This document shows, piece after piece, positions 17,268 to 25,949 of a stretch of DNA of 64,000 nucleotides. This DNA is from Chitinophaga polysaccharea (lineage in GTDB: Bacteria; Bacteroidota; Bacteroidia; Chitinophagales; Chitinophagaceae): NCBI RefSeq assembly GCF_902150045.1, contig NZ_CABFVU010000003.1, forward strand, positions 992,001 through 1,056,000. The letters run 5' to 3'. Each line of letters begins with the position of its first letter. Within the stretch, counting starts at the first letter, position 1. The position numbers were made by a program, and so were the translations under genes. The notes below the pieces were generated by a model, which was given only the letters and a program-made list of their open reading frames with translations, was not told the DNA's origin and searched no databases.

Positions 17268-18197
17268 ATGGCCGGAAACCTGCCCCTGAAAATAAAAGGC
17301 GTTAATGAGCTGTTACAGCTGAGAGGCTTGCCTGCTACAAAGCATCCGCTCATCAGTATCATTAATATTGCTGAGCTAAAGGAGCCACCCAAACAGCTGG
17401 ATACCGCGCTAACCACCGATCTCTATTTTGTTGGTATGAGTCAATTCACACAGTCTTGCGTGAAGATGAAGTACGGACAACAGGAATATGATTTTGATAA
17501 AGGTGTGATGAACTTTATAGCACCGGGGCGGGTATTTGGTTTCAATGCCGGCCTGGCAGAAGATGTGAATCCCTCCGGATGGTTGCTCCTGCTCCATCCG
17601 GACTTTCTCTGGAACCATCCCCTGGCATTGAAGATAAAGCAATACGAATTCTTTGATTATACTGTAAATGAAGCCCTGTTCCTGTCTGATAAAGAGGAAC
17701 AGACCATCAGCGGTTTATTCAGGAATATTGAACAGGAATACAGCACAAATATTGATCAATTCAGCCAGGGAATTATTATCTCCCTGATCCAATCCCTGCT
17801 GGGTTATTCAGAACGCTTTTACCAGCGGCAGTTCATCACACGGCGAATCACCCACCACGGTATCATAAGCCAGCTGCGATCCTTGCTGGAAAAAGCTTTT
17901 TCCCCGGAAGCACTGGAGAAGAACGGCATACCTGCGGTAAAGGATATATCCGCCCGGTTGAATATCTCTCCCAATTACCTGAGCGGCCTGCTCAAAACAC
18001 TTACAGGCTACAGCACCCAGCAGCACATCCAGGAAAAAATTATGGAGAAAGCAAAGGAAAAACTAATCATGACCGATTTATCCGTAAATGAAATTGCCTT
18101 TGAATTGGGGTTTGAATATCCACAGTCTTTTTCTAAACTATTCAAAACTAAAATGAATATTTCACCGCTGGAATTCAGAAAGTCCGGCAGGTTTTAA
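17268..18197 (+). CDS. AraC-family transcriptional regulator
   Basis: The protein has 309 residues from MAGNLPLKIKGVNELLQLRG. A sensor domain fills the first ~200 residues. The AraC DNA-binding domain ends the protein: VKDISARLNISPNYLSGLLK, then LSVNEIAFELGFEYPQSFSK, then LFKTKMNISPLEFR. It belongs to a different AraC subgroup from the two paralogues at 627 and 34451. It directly follows the NmrA-like gene and probably regulates it. A TTG start at 17259 overlapping the NmrA-like stop is possible. Confidence 0.92.
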   Translation: MAGNLPLKIKGVNELLQLRGLPATKHPLISIINIAELKEPPKQLDTALTTDLYFVGMSQFTQSCVKMKYGQQEYDFDKGVMNFIAPGRVFGFNAGLAEDVNPSGWLLLLHPDFLWNHPLALKIKQYEFFDYTVNEALFLSDKEEQTISGLFRNIEQEYSTNIDQFSQGIIISLIQSLLGYSERFYQRQFITRRITHHGIISQLRSLLEKAFSPEALEKNGIPAVKDISARLNISPNYLSGLLKTLTGYSTQQHIQEKIMEKAKEKLIMTDLSVNEIAFELGFEYPQSFSKLFKTKMNISPLEFRKSGRF

Positions 18198-18202
18198 CCC
18201 TT

Positions 18203-18990
18203 ATGAAAAGCAAAATCAGACTACATTTACTTACAATTTATTACCTGAAAGGTTAGTACCTTACAAATATGAACCGGAATCTTAAATCATCAGCTCATTT
18301 ATCTCCCTGGCCCGGCAGATAAAATTCAACCAGGAGTATTACCTCCTGGCATTAGCGGCATGCGAAGAAATTGCCAGGGCGCTTAACGAAGAAGGTATTA
18401 CCGCTTTTATTGTAAAATACCGTTTGCCCAACGATACCATCATGATTAACAGGTCTATCGGGCCTTTGCAGGATGCACAGGCTGCTATCAGGCTGGTGCG
18501 GCAAAGGGCGGCGGAATGGGGAATTAACCCCAACAAAGTAGGCACAATGGGCCTTTCTGCAGGTGGGCACCTGGCATCGATGGAAGGAACACAGCAAAAC
18601 AGGGTGGTGATCAGCAACCCGGAAAAGATCAGCCTGCGGCCGGACTTTATGGCATTGCTCTACCCGGTGATCCTTTATGACCCGGCCATTCCCAGGACCC
18701 GTGAAACCCTGATAGGCAAACAACCTTCCCCGGAATCATTACACCTCTACAGTACCGATAAACATGTTACCACTGCTACCCCGCCCACCTTTATGGTGCA
18801 TGCTGCAGATGATGATGTGATCCCTGTTAAAAACACGCTCTCTTTTTTTAATTCTCTCTTGCAGGCAAATGTAAAAGCTGAAATGCATATCCTGCAATCC
18901 GGCGGTCACGGCTTTGACCTTACTGATCTGAACAGTAAGGATAACTGGTTCAGGATGTTCAAAAGCTGGCTAAGGGAAAACGGCTTCTGA
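18203..18990 (+). pseudogene. 5'-truncated alpha/beta hydrolase (BD-FAE-like esterase)
   Basis: The 3' two-thirds encode a recognisable esterase in one frame, open from 18286: EEIARALNEEGITAFIVKYR, nucleophile elbow MGLSAGGHLAS, Asp in HAADDDVIPVKN, and His in LQSGGHGFDL. The oxyanion HGGG/PGGGY region that should come before residue 20 is missing. No ATG exists in this frame before the conserved part. A signal-peptide-like start, MKSKIRLHLLTIYYLKG, begins at 18203 but stops at 18256 in another frame. I infer a deletion and frameshift that removed the N-terminal domain. A truncated product from the TTG at 18424 would lack a working active site. Confidence 0.75.
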
Positions 18991-19000
18991 GCATCGAAAT

Positions 19001-21400
19001 CTATTCATTCCTGAGACTTTTAACAGGATTCGCCAACGCGGCCTTCACCGCCTGGAAACTCACCGTGCATACGGCAATCAGTACCACCAGCATCCCTGCC
19101 CAGCCAAATAAAGACCAGCTCATAGTGATCCTGTAAGGATAGTTCTCCAGCCATTTTACACCTGCCAGCCAGGCCAGCGGAATGGCTATTAGCAATGCAA
19201 TGATCACCAGCTTCACAAATTCCAAAGACAACACCGTCGCTATATTCTGCACCGATGCCCCTAATACTTTCCGGATACCTATCTCTTTGGTACGTTTCTC
19301 AGCGGAAAGAACGGACAACCCAAATAATCCTATACAGCTTATAAAAATAGTTAGTATAGCACCGTACAAAATAATCTGTTTCCACCTGGCTTCTGATTCA
19401 TAATTCCGCCGGTTCACTTCATTCTTAAACACATAGGTATACGGGCTGAAAGGGAAAAAGTCCCTGAACTTTGCTTCTATAAATTTAAGACTGCTGGTAG
19501 CTGTATTGGGGCGTATCTTGATATAAAAAACCCCATAAGGATTGGAATTTTTCATGGTAAACAACTGGGGCCTTATCCGTTCGTTAAGGGCAGTAAAATG
19601 ATGGTCTTTTACTACACCGATTACCTGGTATGTTTGATTATTCTGGTAGTTGAAAACGATTGATTTACCAATAGGATCTTTCCATCCTGCCGTCTTTACA
19701 AAAGTTTCGTTGACCAGCACAGACTGAACGGAATCACCGGGATGGTCCGCTGAAAAATTCCTGCCTTTTACCACCGGGATCTTTAAGGTTTGTAAATAAG
19801 ATTCATCTACTGTTTCCCAGGCGAAGTTAACAGATGAGTCGTTATCTATTTTTGCAGCAGTACCCCAATAACCACCGTTCTTAGGGGCTACATACATAAT
19901 ATCCGGGGAGTTAAGCAGCTCCTGCTTAAAGGCGGCAGCTTCCTGGTGCGACATATTATCTTTGCTCACTACTACAATGTCGCGGTCATCGTACCCGAGA
20001 TCGGCTTTTGTAAGATAGTTGAACTGGGAATAGATCGTAAAAGTGGCTATAATTAAAAAGGCTGCCAATGTGAACTGGAAAACCACCAGTGATCTTTGTA
20101 ACCCGCCGTTACCTTTCAGCGTAAACCTGCTATAGAGGGTTTCAACAGGTTTATAGCCCGACAGAATCATGGCTGGATAACATCCGGCAAGCAAACCCGT
20201 AAGCAGGAAAAGAGCGAAATAACCCGCCACCAGCTTGAAATCGAGCAGGTAACTGATGGACAGTTTCTTATTTGACAATTCATTAAACAGCGGCAGCACC
20301 AATTGCGCCAGCACAATTGCCAGTACAAAAGCAATAGCACATAGTATAAAAGACTCTCCCAGGAATTGTATGATAAGCTGACGCCTGTCGCTCCCAATTG
20401 CCTTACGGATCCCTATTTCTTTTGCCCGCCTCACAGAACGGGCCACGGTAAGATTTACAAAATTGATATTTGCAATAAGCAGCACAAAAAGCGCGATGCC
20501 GGAAAGAATATAACCATAAACCGGGTTGCTGCCTTTTTGCAGGCCATTCTGCGCTGAAAGCTCTTTACTCAGATGTATATCAAGGAATGGCTGAAGGAAA
20601 TAGGTTTCCAACCGGGAATTGTCGGGGTTCCCAAACCTGGTATTCATCGCTTTATATGCTGCACTGGCATCTTTAATATAAAACCGTTGCATTTGCTGCG
20701 CCACCATATTCGGATCAGCATTATCCTCCAGCTCAACAAAGGTGTTCAGGAAATAAGAAAACCAGTTCTCACTGTTATTTAAATCTGCTTCCGTTTCCCT
20801 GATCGGCAACAGTATACTGAAACCGATGGTGGAGTTCTGCGGACAATTCTCTGTAACAGCAGTTACCTGGTATGGCACAAACTTCTCACGCTCTTTTAAC
20901 ATAAGGATCTTACCCACTGCTTTCTCTGTGCCAAATTGCCTCTTTGCCTCATCCTTTGTAAGCACAACAGAATGCGGGTCTTTTAAACAGGTCCGCGCAT
21001 CGCCCTCAATCACGGGAAAGGTAAATACCGACAGGAAGTTGGCATCTACAAAAAGAAGATCCCTGCTTTCTACTTCAGCGCCTTTCTTAAAATCTGCATG
21101 GCCGTCCTGCACGCGCACATATGATTTGATTCCGCTCACATTCTGTGAGAACCTCGGCCCCTGTAATAAGCCGGTGCTGGTAGACCGGCGTTCCGCGCCA
21201 TTGACAGCGATCCTGGAAACTATCCTGTAAATACCCGCACTCTTTTTATGAAAACGGTCAAAGCTCACTTCATCCTTTACATAAAGGAGTATCAACATAG
21301 CGCAGGTAAGGCCAATAGCCAGTCCTGCAATATTGATGAAAGAATAGATTTTGTTTTGCGCAAGATTGCGGAGAGCGATTTTCAGATAATTACTAAACAT
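19001..21400 (-). CDS. FtsX-like ABC transporter permease (MacB-type)
   Basis: The protein has 799 residues. An N-terminal membrane anchor follows MFSNYLKIALRNLAQNKIYS. A periplasmic MacB core domain fills ~50-280. The first FtsX domain is near 290-410 (FVNLTVARSVRRAKEIGIRK), a second periplasmic domain follows, and a second FtsX domain is at the end (SAEKRTKEIGIRKVLGASVQ). This tandem two-FtsX layout is the usual Bacteroidota form. It needs a separate ATPase subunit, not present nearby. Members export peptides, antibiotics or lipoproteins; the substrate is unknown. The gene is convergent with the truncated esterase, with only 10 bp between them. Confidence 0.92.
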   Translation of the reverse strand: MFSNYLKIALRNLAQNKIYSFINIAGLAIGLTCAMLILLYVKDEVSFDRFHKKSAGIYRIVSRIAVNGAERRSTSTGLLQGPRFSQNVSGIKSYVRVQDGHADFKKGAEVESRDLLFVDANFLSVFTFPVIEGDARTCLKDPHSVVLTKDEAKRQFGTEKAVGKILMLKEREKFVPYQVTAVTENCPQNSTIGFSILLPIRETEADLNNSENWFSYFLNTFVELEDNADPNMVAQQMQRFYIKDASAAYKAMNTRFGNPDNSRLETYFLQPFLDIHLSKELSAQNGLQKGSNPVYGYILSGIALFVLLIANINFVNLTVARSVRRAKEIGIRKAIGSDRRQLIIQFLGESFILCAIAFVLAIVLAQLVLPLFNELSNKKLSISYLLDFKLVAGYFALFLLTGLLAGCYPAMILSGYKPVETLYSRFTLKGNGGLQRSLVVFQFTLAAFLIIATFTIYSQFNYLTKADLGYDDRDIVVVSKDNMSHQEAAAFKQELLNSPDIMYVAPKNGGYWGTAAKIDNDSSVNFAWETVDESYLQTLKIPVVKGRNFSADHPGDSVQSVLVNETFVKTAGWKDPIGKSIVFNYQNNQTYQVIGVVKDHHFTALNERIRPQLFTMKNSNPYGVFYIKIRPNTATSSLKFIEAKFRDFFPFSPYTYVFKNEVNRRNYESEARWKQIILYGAILTIFISCIGLFGLSVLSAEKRTKEIGIRKVLGASVQNIATVLSLEFVKLVIIALLIAIPLAWLAGVKWLENYPYRITMSWSLFGWAGMLVVLIAVCTVSFQAVKAALANPVKSLRNE

Positions 21401-21545
21401 ATGGGCAGTATAAGTACCATGGGCATTTCAACGGTTGTGCCAAAATACAAATACCTGATCAATAACGGGTTATACAAATTCAAATTCAACAAAATGTCCG
21501 ATTAAGAACAGGAGTGTGCGTGAACGGTCAGGAAAAGTTCAGCGA

Positions 21546-21917
21546 TTATTCAATCATCCTGCAACTGATGCTGCGGCCCCCTCCATTTGGAAAATTTATC
21601 CGGGTAACTTCATTATCTTCAACTTCAACGGTCAAAGTATAGCCTGACCTTGTACCGGTATCAGGATTATAAAACTCCACCTCAGCACAATAGGTATCAT
21701 CCGGATATTCTTCTGTTTTCTCACTGTCATCTGAATAATCCTGTATTTCAGCATTCCTCTCCGGCGTATTATTCACAAAACGCGAAGGTATTCCCAAAGA
21801 GGAATTACTATTAGAAGTATTACCACCCGGGGGATCATAGGTATCGCTGTTAGCTTTATTATTGCTGCAACTACCAAGAAAAAACACCAAAGCTATTAAT
21901 GCAGTAAGATACTTCAT
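21546..21917 (-). CDS. small lipoprotein of unknown function
   Basis: The protein has 123 residues. The type II signal peptide MKYLTALIALVFFLGSCSNN gives a lipidated Cys17. An Asn/Ser/Asp-rich linker (NKANSDTYDPPGGNTSNSNS) is followed by a small C-terminal domain with two cysteines (YCAEVEFYNPDTGTRSG, and RSISCRM at the end) that could pair. I do not recognise the family. It lies upstream of the FtsX permease on the same strand but with a 145-bp gap, so it is probably transcribed separately. Confidence 0.75.
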   Translation of the reverse strand: MKYLTALIALVFFLGSCSNNKANSDTYDPPGGNTSNSNSSLGIPSRFVNNTPERNAEIQDYSDDSEKTEEYPDDTYCAEVEFYNPDTGTRSGYTLTVEVEDNEVTRINFPNGGGRSISCRMIE

Positions 21918-22328
21918 GGTTAGAGAGGAATGTATTGGGGAGATTTAATTCTTATAAGCAATATAAGTAAAAATAAGGTCAGTAGCTATTGCTATTAAAT
22001 ACTCCGGGCCGGGGATTTCGGTAACGTTCTCGGTGATTTATCTGCCCTTCACATGCAAAATAACCCATTTCGGGTGTATTTTGGTTGAGGAAAACAATAT
22101 CAGCCAAAAATTGCGCTTTTAGATTCAGGAATGTAAAGACGAAGAAGAAGCCTGTTGTCCACGTTGTTATTTTCAAACAGGCACTATTCCATTTAAACGC
22201 AGAAAGGTAAAATGCCACACTTCGGAAAACACCCGGATATTATCCGGCAGGCCGTGCTTTTCCGGTAACTGTAGCATTAGGTTTTGAGGGAGGGAAATAC
22301 CTGGAGAATGAATAATACAACAATATTT
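21918..22328. other. intergenic region before the pectate lyase operon
   Basis: This 411-bp stretch should contain promoters for the leftward lipoprotein and the rightward pectate lyase. In the plus frame around 22125-22215 there is a conceptual CCPRC...KCH pattern that could be the remains of a zinc-ribbon gene, but a stop interrupts it. I see no intact gene. Confidence 0.4.
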
Positions 22329-25300
22329 ATGAAAAGATTTCTACTTCTTCTGTTACCTGTAATACTGCTGATCAACAGCTTTGATAGCAGCAATGCCTAT
22401 GGCCAAACCCCGGCTGTTGCCACCTGGGCGCTCACATCAGACCAGCAGGCTGTTACCGGCGGAAATATTACCGCTGCTGCACAGCTCCTGACTGGCCTGT
22501 CGCATTACGATTACATTTCAGGCGGGGAACGGACCATTCCCCCTGCCGGGTCCTGGCCTGCACAATCGGCCCCCGACAGCTCCAGGTTCATGCTATACCG
22601 GGTAACACCGGCAACCGGTAACAGTGTTACTATAAAAGAGATCGGGATATCCATCAGCTTCAACGGCTCCAGTGCTGCAAGGGTAAACCTGGCCTGGTCA
22701 ACAGATAGCATTCACTTTACAAATGTGACGCCTGATTTTGCATTGGCTTCCTCTTCCACGCCAACAGCTTATACATTCGGCAATCTGAATATCAACGTGC
22801 CGGCTGGCGGCACTTTGTATTTCAGGGTATCTCCCTGGACCAGCAGCCTGATCACCGGCAAATACCTGGTTACAAAAAATGTGATCATTAAAGGAACCAC
22901 CAACCCCGTGCCTGTAGCTTCATGGCCACTCACGGCCAACCAGCAGGCAACTGCCAGCGGGAATATCACCGCAGGGCAGCAAACGCTTGGTAACCTGGTG
23001 GTGGATAGTTATTCCAACGGGCAGCAGCTATTGCCCGCAACCGGCAGCTGGCCGGCTGCAACAGCGCCGGATAATAACAGGTATGCCTTGTTCACCACCA
23101 CGCCTGTTACCGGCAGCGCATTCACGGTAACGGATATCTCCCTGTCGCTGGCATTTGCCGCGGCCGGTGCTAAAGCAAAACTTTCCTGGTCGGTTAACGG
23201 GACCGACTATACGGAAATTGATACAACGCTGAGCTTAACCACTAACGCTGCCGTATATACGTTGAGCAACCTTAACATCACGGCCGTTACCGGGCAAACC
23301 CTCTACCTCCGGCTACTCCCCTGGAGCACCGCCGCACAGGGGAATATACCGCTTACCATAAAAAACATGACGGTAACAGGATACAGCTATGTAGTGCCGG
23401 CCATCACCTGGGCGCTTACTGCTGGCCAGGATGCCACCGTAACCGGCGATGTAACGGCAACAGCCCAATCGCTCACCGGGCTGAAAGTGAATAACTACAT
23501 CTCCGGCAGCGGCGGACAAAGACTGCTCCCACCCGACAGCGCCTGGCCTGCGGAAACTGCACCAGCCACCGGAAGATATATTCAATACACTGCTTCCCCT
23601 GTAACAGGCTACAGCCTGCTGGTACAGCAGATCACGGTGCCCCTGTCGTTTAATTCATCAGCCTATGCGCATGCACGGATCTGCTGGTCGGCCGACGGCA
23701 GCACTTTCACCGACCTGGCAACAGACCAGCTCCTGGTATCCGGTACTACCCCTTCCGCCTATACGTTCAGCAACCTGAATATAGATATCCCGCAGGGCAA
23801 AACTTTATACCTGAGGGTATATCCATGGACTACCAGCGCCATCAGCAATAAATACCTGGTAACAAAGAATGTAATGATCAGCGGCACTACCTATCCTTTC
23901 CGGCAAATTGCCTTTCCCGGTGCGGAAGGCGCCGGCAGGTTTGCCAAAGGAGGCAGAGGAGGCAGCGTTTATTATGTCACCAATCTCAATAACTCCGGCA
24001 CAGGCAGTTTAAGGGATGCAGTCAGCCAGCCTAACCGCACAGTGATGTTCAAAGTGTCCGGCACCATATACCTGCTAAGCCCTATTGTAATTTTACAGGA
24101 CAATATCACCATTGCGGGGCAAACAGCGCCCGGCGATGGTATTTGCCTCGCCAACTATGGCCTGGGCATCAGGGCCAATAACGTGGTCATAAGATATCTG
24201 CGCAGCCGTCCGGGAGATATTATACTGAACCCCGGGGATACGGCAAAAGCAGTGGATGCCATGTACAACAATTTTGGTAATCCCGTTACAAAGCCGTTCT
24301 CCGATATTATAGTAGATCACTGTTCCATGAGCTGGTCTACCGATGAAGCAGGATCATTTTATGCCATCTCCAACTTCACCCTGCAATGGAGTATCCTGAG
24401 CGAAAGCCTGTACCAGTCTATCCATGTAAAGGAAACACCACATGGCTACGGCGGCATCTGGGGCGGCCAGCAATCGTCGTTCCATCACAACCTGCTGGCC
24501 AGCCACAGCAACCGTAATCCCCGCTTTTCCGGCAGCGCCAATACCGGCCAGCCTGAACTGGAGTATGTCGATTTCAGGAATAATGTGGTGTACAACTGGG
24601 TTGGCTCTACCTATGGCGGCGCCGGCGGCCACCAGAATATGGTGAACAATTATTACAAACCCGGCCCGGCTACTACAGGCAGTGCTTCCTGCGCCACCTC
24701 CAACAGGCGGCATCGTATCCTGTCGTACACCACCTACAGCGTATCCCTGGCCGGAGATACTATTCCCGGCGGAAAATTTTACATCAAAGGCAACTATGTG
24801 CCTGGCTATCCCTGCGTGGAAGAACCCAACGATTCATCCGATAATAACTGGGTATACGGCGTGCACCCCGACAATCTCCCAGGCGCTGCAGAAGCCCTCG
24901 CAGCCGCAAGGGTAAACACTCCTTTCGCACATAGCCCCGTAACTACGCAAACAGCGCCCGATGCTTATATAGCTGTAACCGGCGGCGCCGGCGCCATTTT
25001 GCCAAGAAGGGATACGGTAGACCGCCGCATTGTAAGAGAAACGCTCACCGGCACCGCTACGTATGAAGACAGCAGCTACCAGGCTTCCGGCATGGGCCAC
25101 CCCTCCGGGATTATAAACAGCCAGAACACCGTAGGCGGATGGCCGGCCTTAACATCCACCACCTACCCGGATGATACCGATAATGACGGCCTCCCCAACT
25201 GGTGGGAACTGATGACAGGCAGCGACTCTACAGGCACCGCCGCCAATACAACCGGAAGTAATGGTTTCACCATGCTGGAAAATTATCTCAACGGCATCCA

Positions 25301-25928
25301 GTCTCCCGATCAGCAGGTGACCTTTACCCAGGTTGCCGCAACCCACGCTGGTGGCGATACGGCAAAGATCAGTTTTGATATCGACTGGGCTAAAGACCTG
25401 TTCCGCTTTGGCATCTACCGCTCCGCTGATAACGTATCATTTACAAAGATCAGCGAGCTGCCATCCAATATAAACAGGACGCACTATGTAACGGAAGATG
25501 CGAATGCCCCGCAACAAACGCTTTACTATAAGATAGGCAGCTACAGGACCGATGGACAGGGAGCCATCGTATACAGCAATACTGTCAGCATCGACAACAC
25601 ATTGCAGGCAAAGCAATCCGCAGATACCACCCTGCTCCGCTCCCTGCCTGTAAGCAACGGTATGTTGGTGAAAGAAATAAAAAAGGAAAGCCAGCTGATC
25701 ATCTTCCCAAATCCCGTAACCAACAAACTGGTAATACGCCACCCGTTGGTAAAAGGAAATGCCGGCATCTCCCTTTTTACTATAGGCGGATTAAAGATAA
25801 AAACATGTGTGGTGGCCCCCGGTGCTACAGAAACAAGGATCAATACCGGGGAACTTATAAGTGGCTCCTACCTGCTGGTAATGGATAACGCAGGTACCAG
25901 GAGCGGATTGGTGTTCATAAAACAGTAA
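22329..25928 (+). CDS. multimodular pectate lyase (PL1-like) with type IX sorting domain
   Basis: The protein has 1199 residues from MKRFLLLLLPVILLINSFDS, a Sec signal peptide (alternative ATG at 22308). Three tandem modules of ~165 residues cover ~31-525, each opening with W-x-L-T-x-x-Q (ATWALTSDQQ, ASWPLTANQQ, ITWALTAGQD). The lyase domain starts at ~530 with IAFPGAEGAGRFAKGGRGGS and continues as a right-handed beta-helix (IIVDHCSMSWSTDEAG, then FHHNLLASHSNRNPRFSG). A calcium-type DTDNDGLPNWWELMTG segment, an FN3-like segment, and a type IX sorting domain (IIFPNPVTNKLVIRHPLV) end the chain. It should be exported to the cell surface to cut pectate. It heads an operon with SusC and SusD. Confidence 0.9.
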   Translation: MKRFLLLLLPVILLINSFDSSNAYGQTPAVATWALTSDQQAVTGGNITAAAQLLTGLSHYDYISGGERTIPPAGSWPAQSAPDSSRFMLYRVTPATGNSVTIKEIGISISFNGSSAARVNLAWSTDSIHFTNVTPDFALASSSTPTAYTFGNLNINVPAGGTLYFRVSPWTSSLITGKYLVTKNVIIKGTTNPVPVASWPLTANQQATASGNITAGQQTLGNLVVDSYSNGQQLLPATGSWPAATAPDNNRYALFTTTPVTGSAFTVTDISLSLAFAAAGAKAKLSWSVNGTDYTEIDTTLSLTTNAAVYTLSNLNITAVTGQTLYLRLLPWSTAAQGNIPLTIKNMTVTGYSYVVPAITWALTAGQDATVTGDVTATAQSLTGLKVNNYISGSGGQRLLPPDSAWPAETAPATGRYIQYTASPVTGYSLLVQQITVPLSFNSSAYAHARICWSADGSTFTDLATDQLLVSGTTPSAYTFSNLNIDIPQGKTLYLRVYPWTTSAISNKYLVTKNVMISGTTYPFRQIAFPGAEGAGRFAKGGRGGSVYYVTNLNNSGTGSLRDAVSQPNRTVMFKVSGTIYLLSPIVILQDNITIAGQTAPGDGICLANYGLGIRANNVVIRYLRSRPGDIILNPGDTAKAVDAMYNNFGNPVTKPFSDIIVDHCSMSWSTDEAGSFYAISNFTLQWSILSESLYQSIHVKETPHGYGGIWGGQQSSFHHNLLASHSNRNPRFSGSANTGQPELEYVDFRNNVVYNWVGSTYGGAGGHQNMVNNYYKPGPATTGSASCATSNRRHRILSYTTYSVSLAGDTIPGGKFYIKGNYVPGYPCVEEPNDSSDNNWVYGVHPDNLPGAAEALAAARVNTPFAHSPVTTQTAPDAYIAVTGGAGAILPRRDTVDRRIVRETLTGTATYEDSSYQASGMGHPSGIINSQNTVGGWPALTSTTYPDDTDNDGLPNWWELMTGSDSTGTAANTTGSNGFTMLENYLNGIQSPDQQVTFTQVAATHAGGDTAKISFDIDWAKDLFRFGIYRSADNVSFTKISELPSNINRTHYVTEDANAPQQTLYYKIGSYRTDGQGAIVYSNTVSIDNTLQAKQSADTTLLRSLPVSNGMLVKEIKKESQLIIFPNPVTNKLVIRHPLVKGNAGISLFTIGGLKIKTCVVAPGATETRINTGELISGSYLLVMDNAGTRSGLVFIKQ
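22419..23899 (+). repeat. three tandem ~165-residue modules in the pectate lyase gene
   Basis: Module starts are near 22419, 22914 and 23400. Each runs W-x-L-T, ...N/D-I/V-T-A, ...L-x-G/N-L, ...R-Y/F-x-x-Y/F, ...AYTFxNLNI, LYLRVxPW, and ends LVTKNVxIxGT. The best-matching pair is modules 1 and 3. They are beta-rich and most likely bind carbohydrate; I do not recognise a named family. Copies are diverged in DNA, so the duplications are old. Confidence 0.7.
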
Positions 25929-25949
25929 GGAACAGGTACTAATTTTCAA

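Noticed and set aside
21979..22218. 79-codon minus-strand reading frame
   Set aside because: No recognisable family and odd aromatic-rich composition; the plus strand of the same region has the only coding-like signal.
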